From NCBI GenBank assembly GCA_018388625.1, contig CP074402.1, positions 5,518,001 through 5,582,000 on the forward strand: 64,000 nt of DNA, in the 5' to 3' direction. Each line of letters begins with the position of its first letter. Position 1 is the stretch's first letter. Shown here piece after piece: positions 28,056 through 37,518 of this stretch. A model generated the notes under the pieces. It worked only from the letters and a program-made list of their open reading frames with translations. It was not told the origin of the DNA and made no database searches. The position numbers and the translations under genes are program-made. The DNA is from Nocardiopsis eucommiae. Lineage in GTDB: Bacteria > Actinomycetota > Actinomycetes > Streptosporangiales > Streptosporangiaceae.

Positions 28056-29072
28056 ATGCTCGATAGCCGCCGCTGCATCGAAACCCTGGACGGCTCCTTC
28101 ATCTACGTCGATCCTGCAGTCAGCTTGACATGGACCGAAGGTGCGATCTTGTGCGCACCAACCATGAAAATTCGCCCTGTTTACCATGACCAGGCTCACC
28201 GAATCTCCACTGCGGAGGCAGAGTCACTCATCACGGGCGGCTTTGCCTACCGTGTTGGCGACCGTATCTTTGAGAATCCCCAACTCATGTGGGATCTCTT
28301 CAACTGGGACAACTCAAGCGAGATCAGATTTATCTGTGATCTCCTAGGTAGGAACGCTAAAGAGGAGCGGGGAATCGAATTTGGCTGCGGAGTCGGGCGC
28401 GTTCTGATTCCACTGCTTGGTTCTGGTTACCTTGTGGACGGGGTCGACGCCTCAGAACCCTGTATCAACTGGCTACACGAAAGAATCGAAGACTCGAGCT
28501 GTGATGACCTTGCCCAACGCCCAAGGCTCTACCTAGCAGATCTCAGCGAGGCGGCCTTCCCCGGACAATATCAATATGCCGTTTCTGCGCTGAACACTCT
28601 GCGTTACCTTCCAGGGGTTTCAGCGCTTCGAAGGCACTTCCACATGGCGGCTGTGACCATTCGACCTGGCGGACAATATTTAGTACATGTCTCATCGTGG
28701 CGAGGAGACATCGGCCCAACTCCGGACGGACATACCGTACAGTGGGAGGCCATAAATGACATAGATGATTCCTACCAGGTTACGTGGCGAAAGATTCGGT
28801 CGGACCCGGCTTCAAGAATGGATCTCGAACAAGTAACCGTCCACTCAAAGGGCCACCGGATTCACAGGGAACACCAGACACAGATATCGATGTCTATCGA
28901 TGAATGGTTTTCCCTCATTCAGACAGATAAAGAGTGGGAGGTAATCTCTCTCCATGCCGATGCTTCCCCCGCGCCAGTCGAGGTTTCACAACGGGGGCGC
29001 CCCATCAGAGGAAACTTCTGGATCTCACTTCGAAGGACAGGAACTCAGAGAAGCGATGTCTTTACGCGATGA
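28056..29072 (+). CDS. SAM-dependent methyltransferase of the RiPP cluster
   Basis: 338 residues, 30 bases after the exporter. Class I methyltransferase: motif I is GIEFGCGVGRVLIPLL (residues ~105-120), followed by VDGVDASEPCINWL and a FPGQYQYAVSALNTLRYLPG post-II region. The first ~60 residues (LDSRRCIETLDGSFIYVDPA) and the C-terminal beta-rich part have no relation I can name. By position it is expected to N-methylate the modified peptide, in the enteropeptin case the ornithine, but small-molecule methylation is possible. Intact in one frame. Confidence 0.88.
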   Translation: MLDSRRCIETLDGSFIYVDPAVSLTWTEGAILCAPTMKIRPVYHDQAHRISTAEAESLITGGFAYRVGDRIFENPQLMWDLFNWDNSSEIRFICDLLGRNAKEERGIEFGCGVGRVLIPLLGSGYLVDGVDASEPCINWLHERIEDSSCDDLAQRPRLYLADLSEAAFPGQYQYAVSALNTLRYLPGVSALRRHFHMAAVTIRPGGQYLVHVSSWRGDIGPTPDGHTVQWEAINDIDDSYQVTWRKIRSDPASRMDLEQVTVHSKGHRIHREHQTQISMSIDEWFSLIQTDKEWEVISLHADASPAPVEVSQRGRPIRGNFWISLRRTGTQRSDVFTR

Positions 29073-29273
29073 ACCATTTTCGCCTGAATTTGTTTTGAAT
29101 TTGACCAACTCAATCGACGCCAATGAAACGATTTTTTGGCCACGCTAAAACCAAGAAACCACTAGGATCAACAATTCACCCTGGGGTTGGATTCGAGATC
29201 GACTTGGGTCTGCAGCGCGAGAAGTAAGCTGAAGTTATATTCCAGGAAATGATCTCCCGGAAAATAGTTAAAG
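29073..29273 (+). other. AT-rich end of the island
   Basis: Two hundred bases of low-GC sequence between the methyltransferase and the tRNA-Lys 3' end. No gene or hairpin that I can support. GC rises sharply once the tRNA is passed. Confidence 0.4.
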
Positions 29274-29346
29274 TAGGCCCCCAGGGGCTCGAACCCTGAA
29301 CCCACGGATTAAAAGTCCGTTGCTCTGCCAATTGAGCTAGAGGCCC
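29274..29346 (-). tRNA. tRNA-Lys (TTT), intact
   Basis: A 73-base cloverleaf with acceptor GGGCCTC and GGGGCCT (first pair G-U), D arm GCTC...GAGC, anticodon arm ACGGA-CTTTTAA-TCCGT (anticodon TTT) and T arm CAGGG-TTCGAGC-CCCTG. It forms the right edge of the island; its promoter and 5' half are duplicated in inverse orientation at 22241-22395. Confidence 0.95.
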
Positions 29347-29461
29347 GCGCTTCGACCTGGAGGCTGCCCCCGGCCGTCGCCGGGACAACTCTACCGCAGC
29401 GGCGGGCGGTCGCGGCGTCCGGTCACGGCCACTCACCGCCGCCACCACTCGGTTCCGTTGA
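29308..29461 (-). repeat. Right copy of 155-bp inverted repeat
   Basis: Reverse complement of 22241-22395, with about a dozen mismatches concentrated at the distal end and in the leader just before the tRNA. Together the two copies bracket about 6.9 kb. Confidence 0.88.
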
Positions 29462-29673
29462 GTGCGAGGACGGGGAGAGGAAGGCGGTGCACGCGGGTCT
29501 GGTGAACACCCGAGCCTCCGGGAGAGCGGTGGCGCGCCGCCCCACCGCGCCGTGGTCCCTTGACCGCGAACAGGCGGGAGAACGCGAGCATGGTCCAGGA
29601 ACGGGTGAACACCGCCTCCACGTGGCGGCCTTGAACCGGGGAGGACGTTTCTGGTTGGTTGACGGAGGTCCTC
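29347..29673. other. tRNA-Lys upstream region and MerR leader, no gene
   Basis: The first ~115 bases are the repeat and tRNA promoter. The rest, up to the MerR gene, shows only frames without a ribosome site. Confidence 0.4.
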
Positions 29674-30453
29674 GTGTGTTCGGGGCCCGGGGGAAGCCGA
29701 AGGAGCCGACCGTTGCTGAGTAGCGAGCTCGCCGCGCTGGCCGGGGTCACCGTCCGCACGCTGCGGCACTACCACCAGATCGGGCTGCTGCCCGAGCCGC
29801 CGCGATCGAGCGGGGGCTACCGACGCTACGAGGTGGGCCACCTCGTCCGCCTCCTGCGCGTCACGAGGCTGGCCTCGCTGGGTGTTCCCCTGTCCGTCCT
29901 GCCCTCGGTGCTGGACGACCCCACGGCCGCGGAGGAGCTCCTGGACGAGCTCGACGACCGGGCCTCGGCGGAGATCGAACGGCTCACCCGTCGCCGGGCC
30001 GACATCGCCGCGCTGCGACGCGGCGGCACCCCGCCGGACCTGCCCCCGGAGCTCTCGGCGTGGCACCCCGCCCCCGAGGCCGGGACGCCGACGGACATGG
30101 CCCGGCACGAACACGAGCAGCTGGTCCTGGCCGCGCACCTGCTCGGCCCTGCGGCGTTCCGCTCCCTGTTCGGCGGTCTGACCGTGCCCCCGCACGTCAC
30201 GGCGCGCTTCTACGCGCTGGGACCCGACTCCCCCGACGACGAGGTCGCGTCCGTGGTCGACGCACTCCTCGCGCACGTCGAACCGATCATGGCCGAACTC
30301 GCGAACCTGCCCCAGCTGGACTCCCGGGCCTCGGAGCTCCTGGAACAGCTGAACGAGCAGAACCTCGGGCCCGTGCAGCGGCGCGTGCTGCGCCAGCTCC
30401 AGCTTCGCCTGGCCAGCTCCGAAAGTGACCCGGGTCACTCCGGGAGGGCTTGA
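29674..30453 (+). CDS. MerR-family transcriptional regulator
   Basis: About 259 residues. The MerR helix-turn-helix is at ~20-85: SSELAALAGVTVRTLRHYHQ, IGLLPEPPRSSGGYRRYEVG and HLVRLLRVTRLASLGVPLSV. A coiled-coil region (ELDDRASAEIERLTRRRADI) follows, then a TipAS/GyrI-like or unknown effector domain with FYALGPDSPDDEVASVVDAL. GTG 29674 sits behind GGAGGT. It is 66 bases upstream of the S9 peptidase and may control it. Confidence 0.87.
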   Translation: MCSGPGGSRRSRPLLSSELAALAGVTVRTLRHYHQIGLLPEPPRSSGGYRRYEVGHLVRLLRVTRLASLGVPLSVLPSVLDDPTAAEELLDELDDRASAEIERLTRRRADIAALRRGGTPPDLPPELSAWHPAPEAGTPTDMARHEHEQLVLAAHLLGPAAFRSLFGGLTVPPHVTARFYALGPDSPDDEVASVVDALLAHVEPIMAELANLPQLDSRASELLEQLNEQNLGPVQRRVLRQLQLRLASSESDPGHSGRA

Positions 30454-30518
30454 GTCGGACGCGACGTCGGGGTCTGGACTGGGTGGTGTCCGCACTTACC
30501 CGACCGCAGGGATCCGCC

Positions 30519-32416
30519 ATGACCACCCCACCGAAGCCGTTGGCCGTCGAGGACTTCTTCGGCCCGCCGTCCCGGAGCCGCGCCGTCCTGTCCCCGGAGG
30601 GAGCCAGGGTCGCCTACCTCGCCCCGTGGCGGGAACGGCTCAACGTGTTCGTCCGTGACCTGGACTCGGACTGGGACGACCCCGACGCCCCGGGGGTCCG
30701 GCGCGTCACCTCCGACACCCGGCGCAGCATCGAGAGCTTCTTCTGGAGCACCGACGGCCGCTACCTGCTGTTCCAGCAGGACGCCGACGGCGACGAGAAC
30801 TGGCACCTGCACCGTGTCGACATGGCCCGGCCCGAGGAGCCCCCGGTGGACCTGACCCCCTACGAGGGCGTCCGGCTGCTCGGCACTCAGCTCCCGCCGG
30901 ATCGGCCCGGAACGGCCCACGTCCAGCTCAACATGCGCCGCCCCGACCTGATCGACCTCTTCGAACTCGATCTGGACACCGGCGAACTGACCGGCGTGGC
31001 GGAGAACCCCGGCGACGTCGTGGGCTGGCTGCGCGCCCCGGACCGGTTGCTCGCCTTCACCATGGAGGAGGGCGGCGACCACGTGCTCTCGGAGTGGTCC
31101 GGAGGCGACCGGCGCCCGATCGCACGGTTCTCCGGCACCGACGCGCCCTTCGGGCTCCTGCCCGCCGCGCTCACCCCCGACGGCGAAGGGCTCTGGACCG
31201 GTTCCGCACGCGGATCGGACCGCACCCGCCTCGTCCGGGTCGACCTGGGCACCGGTGCGGAGACCGAGGTGGACAGCCACCCCGTGTTCGACCTGGACAC
31301 CCCCGCCCCGAGGCCGATCCGCGCTTCCCGTCCTCGCTCATCCTGCACCCGGGCACCGGGGACCTCCTCGGAGCCCGCTACCTCGGTGCGCGTCAGGAGA
31401 TCCACGCGCTCGACCCGCACTTCGCCACGGTGCTGTCCCGCCTCCAGGAACTGTCCGACGGGGACCTGGCCCACGTGTCCTGCGACGCCACGGCCCGGCG
31501 CTGGGTGGTGGACTTCACCCACGACCGCGACCCCGGCGTCACCTGGTTCCACGACCACCTGACCGGGGAGACGCGCCGCCTGTTCCGGCCGTTCCCGCAC
31601 CTCGACCCGGACCAGCTCGCCCCGGTCGCCCCGATCACGCTGACCGCCCGCGACGGCCTGTCCCTGCCCTGCCACCTCACCCTGCCGGTCGGGGTCGAGC
31701 CGCGCGGTCTGCCCACCGTGCTGCTGGTGCACGGTGGACCGTGGTACCGGGACAGCTGGGGCTACGACCCGGAGGTCCAGTTCCTGGCCAACCGCGGCTA
31801 CGCGGTCCTCCAGGTCGACTTCCGCGGCTCCACCGGTTACGGCAAGGCCCACACCCAGGCCGCGATCGGGCAGTTCGCCGGGCGCATGCACGACGACCTG
31901 ATCGACGCGCTCGACTGGGCGGTCGACCAGGGCCACACGGATCCGGACCGGGTCGCCGTCTACGGCTGCTCCTACGGGGGCTACGCGGCGCTCGTCGGGG
32001 CCGCGTTCACCCCCGACCGGTTCGCGGCGGCGGTGAGCTACACCGGGATGTCGGATCTCGTCGACCTGGTCCGGTCGGTCGTCCCGTTCGCCCGTCGCAG
32101 TGTCGAGAACAGCTACCTGCGCTACATCGGGGATCCGGACGACCCCCGTCAGGAGGCCGAGATGCTCGCCCGCTCGCCCATCAGCCGGGTCGACGACATC
32201 ACCGCGCCGGTGCTGCTGGTCCACGGTGCCAACGACGTCCGCGTCCACCGCCGCCACTCCGACCGCGTGGTCGACGCGCTCCGAGCCCGGGGCGCGGAGG
32301 TCGAGTACCTGCTGAACGAGTCCGAGGGCCACTGGTTCGTCAACACGGACAGCAACGTCGAGCTGTACGGCACGCTCGCACGCTTCCTGGCCCGCCACCT
32401 GGGCGGACGGTCCTAG
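30519..32416 (+). CDS. S9-family prolyl oligopeptidase-like peptidase (frame break near 31307)
   Basis: About 632 residues after repair. The N-terminal ~340 residues form a beta-propeller with WD40-like repeats (SIESFFWSTDGRYLLFQQD, GWLRAPDRLLAFTMEE). The C-terminal alpha/beta-hydrolase domain holds PTVLLVHGGPWYRDSWGYD, the nucleophile elbow VYGCSYGGYAAL, the Asp in LLVHGANDVRVH and the His in NESEGHWFV. Expected to cleave short peptides or acyl-amino acids in the cytoplasm. One more C in the run at 31306-31309 joins the two frames through ADPRFPSSLILHPG. Confidence 0.9.
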
Positions 32417-32705
32417 ACGACGGTGACGTGGGACCGGGTCCGGAGGCACTTTCCGGCCCCGTCCCCTCGCGTGGCCCGGAGCACGCGCACCCGGATCGTG
32501 TGGTCTGCGGCCCCGCCTTTGTCGTCCGTTCTCCGAGCCCTTTCCACGGAGATCACGGACCGTCATCCGGAACCCGTCGAAGCGCGTGTGTTCCATGCCA
32601 CCCGAGATTGTTTCCGCCCATCATGAATAAGGCCCTCGAAAAGTGGCAGTAATGCTTGTACAGACGGGCAGCGACGCCACCGATCCCCACAAGGAGGAGG
32701 GCTTC

Positions 32706-32909
32706 ATGAGCCAGTCGGAGAAACTCAGGGGCAGGACCACCCAGGTCACGGGCAGGGTCAAGGAGATGGCCGGAAGGGCGACCGGAAACAACCGGCTACG
32801 CAACCGGGGCCGTTTCGAAATGTTCAAGGGACGCGCCCTCACGCGCACCGCGGGGTGGAAGGACTCCGTCCGCGGCACCCTCAGGAGTCTGCGCTCCCCT
32901 GGGCGGTGA
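32706..32909 (+). CDS. CsbD-like stress protein
   Basis: A 67-residue basic CsbD-type protein: SEKLRGRTTQVTGRVKEMAG then RATGNNRLRNRGRFEMFKGR. CsbD proteins are general-stress proteins of unknown action. A strong AAGGAGG sets ATG 32706. The 289 bases upstream of it contain no other supported gene. Confidence 0.82.
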   Translation: MSQSEKLRGRTTQVTGRVKEMAGRATGNNRLRNRGRFEMFKGRALTRTAGWKDSVRGTLRSLRSPGR

Positions 32910-32940
32910 GACCCCGACCGCCTGAGGACGACATCGAACC

Positions 32941-32975
32941 GTCGGCCCTTTCCACACGGCGTGGGAAGGGCCGAC
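32941..32975. terminator. Bidirectional terminator between convergent genes
   Basis: gtcggccctt and aagggccgac pair, with an inner ccac/gtgg extension and short T and A flanks. It lies between the CsbD stop and the VOC stop and could serve both. Confidence 0.7.
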
Positions 32976-32982
32976 GCGTGTC

Positions 32983-33372
32983 TCAGGGACGGCGGGTCGA
33001 GAGGACGCAGAACTCGTTGCCCTCCGGGTCGAGGAGCACGACCCAGCTGAAGCCGTCCCCGGGCACGTCGGCGCGCCGGGCACCCAGGTCGAGCAGCCGC
33101 CGAACCTCCTGGTCCTGCTCCCTGTCGGTGGGGTTGACGTCGATGTGCAGCCTGTTCTTGACGGTCTTGCCCTCGGGCACGCGCGCGAAGGTCAGTACCG
33201 GGGCCACCGGGCCCGCCCCGGCCGCCCCGGCCTCGCCGGGGGCGCCGATGGCGACGAACCCCTCCTCCTCGTCGTCGTCCTTCACCTCGTAGTCGAGGGC
33301 CGCGCACCAGAACCGGGCGAGCAGGTGCGGGTCGGCACAGTCGATCGCGAGCTCGGTGAACTTGCTGGCCAT
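32983..33372 (-). CDS. VOC-family (glyoxalase-like) protein
   Basis: A 129-residue single-domain vicinal oxygen chelate protein. ELAIDCADPHLLARFWCAAL starts the fold, NRLHIDVNPTDREQD supplies a metal-type His, and the end is SWVVLLDPEGNEFCVLS (Glu). ATG 33372 follows GGAGGT; the frame continues upstream without support. Substrate unknown; actinomycete members include bleomycin-type binding proteins and enzymes alike. Confidence 0.85.
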   Translation of the reverse strand: MASKFTELAIDCADPHLLARFWCAALDYEVKDDDEEEGFVAIGAPGEAGAAGAGPVAPVLTFARVPEGKTVKNRLHIDVNPTDREQDQEVRRLLDLGARRADVPGDGFSWVVLLDPEGNEFCVLSTRRP

Positions 33373-33477
33373 GCCGGGACCTCCGGTCTCACGGGACGTT
33401 CGCTGTCGCGGACATCCTTCCAGGTTCACCTCCGGGAGTCTCTTGACTTATCGTTCACCCAGTTCAGGCTACAGTTA

Positions 33478-33493
33478 TCGAACAAGGTTTCGA
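33478..33493 (+). promoter_or_regulatory. LexA (SOS) box before dnaE2
   Basis: tcgaacaaggtttcga matches the actinobacterial SOS consensus TCGAAC-N4-GTTCGA with one mismatch. It is 52 bases before the dnaE2 start and just after a possible -35 ttgact at 33443. Confidence 0.75.
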
Positions 33494-33544
33494 TCGCAGT
33501 GTCTTCCCCTCCGGCTGTGAACACACGCAGAGAGGGGAGAACCG

Positions 33545-36500
33545 GTGTTCACGCACCTGCGCGCCGCCTCGTCGTTCTCCTTCCGGCACGGCACCGCCCC
33601 TCCCGCCGCGTTGGTCGAGCGCGCCGCGCTCGACGGCCAACCCGTGGTGGCCCTCACCGACCGGGACGGGCTCTTCGGTGTCGCCGAGCACATCCGGACC
33701 TGTGAACAGGCCGGGGTGCGCCCCGCCCTGGGCGCGGACCTCGCCCTCGCCTCCCCCGAGGGGGACGGATCGTGGTGCTGGCCCGGGGCGCGCGGGGCTG
33801 GACCAGCCTGTGCCGCCTGGTCACCGCCGTCCACCGCGCGCCCGGTCCCGTGGCCGTGCTCCCCGAGCAGCTGGCCGAGCACCACGAGGGTCTGGTGGTC
33901 CTGTTGGGACCCGACTCCGACGTGGGGCGCGCCGTCGCGCAGGACCGCCCCCTGCACGCCCGGACCCTGGTGACCGCCTGGCGGGGGTGGGTGTGGAGCT
34001 CGCCCTGGCCCCGCACGACCACGGCGCCTCCGGGCAGCGCCGCACCGCCCGGGACATGGTGCGCCTGGCCGACGAGGAGCACCTCCTGGCCGTGCTGACC
34101 AACGCCGTGCGCTACCCCACCTCCGAGTCGGCGGGGGTGGCCCTCGCCCTGGACCGCATCCGCCAACACGCTCCCGGCGGCTACCGTCCCGCGCCGCGCA
34201 CCGAGAGCGCCCACCTGGCCACCGGTGAGGAGATGTTCCGGATCGCGGTCGGTGTGTGCGGCGGGGACCGTACGCGCGCCCGCCGTCTGGTCGCGCACAC
34301 CCTCGCCCTGGGCAGCTCCTGCGCGCTGGATCCCGTCGCCGACCTGGGTTGGGGCCGCCTGCACCTGCCGGAACGCCCTCAGGCCGCCGCCGACCTGCGC
34401 GGCCGGGTCACCGGGGGCGCCTCCCTGCTGGGGTTGGAGGGGGACCGCCGCGTCGACGAACGGGTCCGGCACGAGCTGGAGGTCATCGGCCGTCTGGGAC
34501 TGGAGAGCTACTTCCTGACCGTGGCCGACGCCGCCCAGGCCATCCGGGACAAGCAGATCCGCTGCTTCGCCCGGGGTTCGGCGGTGGGCAGCCTCGTCGT
34601 GCACCTGCTGGGCATCTCCGCGATCAACCCCCTGGAGCACGGCCTGCTGTTCGAACGGTTCTGCACTCCGAGCCGCCCCGGCCTGCCCGACATCGACCTG
34701 GACGTGGAGTCCGACCGGCGGCTGGAGGCCTACGACGCGGTCATCGCCTCCCACCCCGGGGCCAGCGCGACCGTGGCCATGATGGAGACCTACCGTGCCC
34801 GCAGCGCCCTGCGGGACGCCGGGGCGGCGCTGTCGCTGCCCTCGGTGGAGGTGGACCGCATCGCCTCGGTCTTCCCCGGGTGCGGGCCTCCCGCATCAGC
34901 GAGACCGCGCGCGAGCTCCCGGAGCTGCGGAGCCTGGACGGCCTGGACAGCGAGCACGTGCGCAGGCTCTTCTCCTCGCGGAGCGGCTGTCGGGCCTGCC
35001 CCGGCACGTGGCCATGCACCCGTGCGGGCTGGTGCTGTCGGACCACGCCATGGGCGACCGGGTCCCCACCCAGCCCTCAGGCGCCGGGTACCCGATGGTC
35101 CAGGCGGACAAGGAGGACGTGGAACACCTCGGGCTGCTCAAGCTGGACGTCCTCGGGGTGCGTATGCAGTCGGCCCTGGCGCACACCCTGGACGAGATCG
35201 ACCGCACCTCGGGGCAGCGCCCGGACCTGGAGGCCCTCCCGGACGGGGACCCCGCCACCGCGCACATGGTCGCGGCCTCGAACACCCTCGGCTGCTTCCA
35301 GATCGAGTCCCCCGGGCAGCGGGAACTGGTCTCCAGGCTGCGCCCGGACGGGGTGCCCGACCTCATCGCGGACATCTCCCTGTTCCGCCCCGGGCCCATG
35401 GGCACCGACATGGTCGCGGCCTACCTCGGGGCGCGGGAGGGCTCCGAGCCGCCCCGGCTCCCCCACCCCGACCTCGCGCCGGTGCTGGCCGAGACCGGCG
35501 GGGCGCTGCTCTTCCACGAGCAGCTCCTGCACGCCGTCGACACCATGACCGGGTGCGGGCTGGACCGCGCCGAGGCCATGCGGCGCGCCCTGGGCACCGA
35601 GGAGGGCCGTCGCGAGGTGGAGACGCAGGTGCGTTCCCTGATGTCCGAGCGCGGGTACGACGCCCGGACCGTCGAGGACACCTGGCGGCTGGTGGCCGCG
35701 TTCGGCAACTTCGGCTTCTGCAAGGCCCACGCGGCCGCGTTCGCCCTGCCCACGTACCAGAGCGCCTGGCTCAAGCGGCACTTCCCCGCCGCGTTCTTCG
35801 CCGGGGTGATGACCCACGACCCCGGCATGTACCCGCGCCGGGTGCTCCTCAACGACGCCCGCCGCATGGGGGTGCGGGTACTCGGCCTGGACCTGAACGC
35901 CTCCCAGCGGCACTGGGGGCTGGAACCGGTCGGGGAGCGCTGGGGGCTGCGCCCGGCCCTGGCCGACCTCGGCGCCGTCACCGGGGCCGAACTCGACCAC
36001 CTGCTGGCGCGGCGCCCCTTCACCGGTCTGCGGGACCTCCTCGCGCGGGGGTCGCTGTCCCGTGAGGCGCTGGACAACCTCGTCCTGGCCGGGGGCTGGA
36101 CTCCCTGGCCGGGGTCACCGGCGCCCCGGGCGCCCCGGACCGGCGCGACGTCCTCGTGCACGCGCACTCCCTGGCCCAGGCCCAGCACCGGCGCGGGGAC
36201 GCCCCCGGGCAGCTCTCCCTGGACGAGACCCCCGAGACCGTGCCCGCCGGGGTGGCCGCCCCGATGACCCACGCCGACCGCGTCAACGAGGAGCTGCGCG
36301 CGCTCGGCTACGAGCTCTCCGGGCACCGGCTGGACGCCCACGCGGAGGACTTCGCCAGGCTGGCCTCCACCCGGAACCTGGTCCTGGCCAGGGACCTGCA
36401 CCGTTTCCCGGACGGTGCCCGGGTCCTGGTGGCCGGGGTGCGGGTCTGCACCCAGACCCCGCCCACCCGTTCGGGCAAGCGCGTGGTCTTCACCAGCATC

Positions 36501-36674
36501 GAGGACCGCAGCGGGGTCATCGAGGTGGTCCTGTTCTCCGAGGCCCAGCGGCGCTCCGCCGGCGCGGTGTTCGGTTCGGAGCTGCTCGCCGTGCACGGGC
36601 AGGTCCGGCGGTCCTCCCCGGGGGCGCTGCCCACCATCACCGCCACCCGCGCCCTGCCCCTGTCGGAGGTCTGA
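33545..36674 (+). CDS. dnaE2: Error-prone DNA polymerase DnaE2 (ImuC), five frame breaks
   Basis: C-family polymerase for translesion synthesis after DNA damage. GTG 33545 behind AGGGGAG. The repaired protein has 1,044 residues, the normal DnaE2 size. The PHP domain opens with FTHLRAASSFSFRHGTAPP. CFARGSAVGSLVVHLLGI and GLPDIDLDVESDRR hold catalytic acidic residues, and FGNFGFCKAHAAAFALPTYQ lies in the fingers/helix-hairpin part. An OB-fold near the end reads GKRVVFTSIEDRSGVIEVVL. Breaks near 33762, 33985, 34879, 34974 and 36093 are each repaired by one more base, four of them at G runs. The SOS box upstream fits damage control. ImuA/ImuB partners are not in the window. Confidence 0.93.
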
Positions 36675-36685
36675 ACGGCGTCCGG

Positions 36686-37375
36686 TCAGGCCCGCGTCCC
36701 GGGGCCACGGAGACGCCGGGTGGAGCGGCGGAACGCCCAGACGACCACGACGACGGCCAGCGCCGTCAGCGGGAGGCCCGTCACGGTGTCCGCGATCGCG
36801 AGCCCGGTCGTGGAGTCGGCGACGTAGAGCCACTGCCGTACGGCGAACCGGCCCGCGAACATGAGCGTCACCGCAGCGGTGGCGAGGTCGTGCACCAGCA
36901 GTGTGGAGCGGTCCTCGCGCCAGGCGTGGCCGCCTCCGTGGACGGCGTTCCAGACCACCCCGGTCAGCGGTCGGCGGGCGACGAGCGAGACGAACAGGAC
37001 GACCGCCCCGACCAGGGACGCCCAGATCCCGATCAGGAAGAAGTCGTTGGCCGACCCGGTCGCGGCGGCCAGGCCACCGGCCACGGCGACGCCGAAGACC
37101 CCGCCCAGCGCGGGCATGAGCTTCTCACCGCGCCACAGCCGGAACACGGCCAGTGCCAGGGCGACCGCGACCGCGCCCCCGATCGCGGCCAGCAGGGAGA
37201 GGAAGGGGACGAGCACCGCGAAGACCACGACCGGCAGGACGGAGCACAGCATCCCGACCGGACCGCCGACCCCCTTCAGCACCTCCTGCCTGAGGTCGAC
37301 GGGCGGTGCGGCGGGGGTCCTCTCCTCAACGGTGTCGGACGTGGTCTCGGTGGGGTCCGTGGCGAGCGGGGCCAT
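36686..37375 (-). CDS. DUF3159 family membrane protein
   Basis: A 229-residue protein with about six hydrophobic segments, beginning after a ~45-residue hydrophilic arm. The family pattern includes VDLRQEVLKGVGGPVGMLCS, ALAVFRLWRGEKLMPALGG, and later GGGHAWREDRSTLLVHDLAT and FAGRFAVRQWLYVADSTTGL. DUF3159 proteins are confined to actinobacteria and have no known role. It converges on dnaE2 with 11 bases between them. Confidence 0.88.
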   Translation of the reverse strand: MAPLATDPTETTSDTVEERTPAAPPVDLRQEVLKGVGGPVGMLCSVLPVVVFAVLVPFLSLLAAIGGAVAVALALAVFRLWRGEKLMPALGGVFGVAVAGGLAAATGSANDFFLIGIWASLVGAVVLFVSLVARRPLTGVVWNAVHGGGHAWREDRSTLLVHDLATAAVTLMFAGRFAVRQWLYVADSTTGLAIADTVTGLPLTALAVVVVVWAFRRSTRRLRGPGTRA

Positions 37376-37518
37376 GTCGTTCCTCTCGTTGGTCTCGGGA
37401 GGCCGGGTGCCGGGGGCCGGACCCTGCCTGCGCGTCCACGTCCAGGATTCACCGTGTCCGGGCCGACCGACAGTGACGGAGTGTCATGACTTCGCACCAC
37501 GAATGTCACTACCCCCGG

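Noticed and set aside
24393..29072. Lanthipeptide, lasso or thiopeptide assignment of the RiPP cluster
   Set aside because: No LanB/LanC/LanM, lasso cyclase or YcaO-type gene is present; the enzymes are radical SAM, arginase and methyltransferase.
33545..36674. Programmed frameshifting in dnaE2 and other broken genes
   Set aside because: The breaks occur at different, non-slippery contexts, several times in one gene, and always as a missing base in a run. Sequencing error explains all of them more simply.
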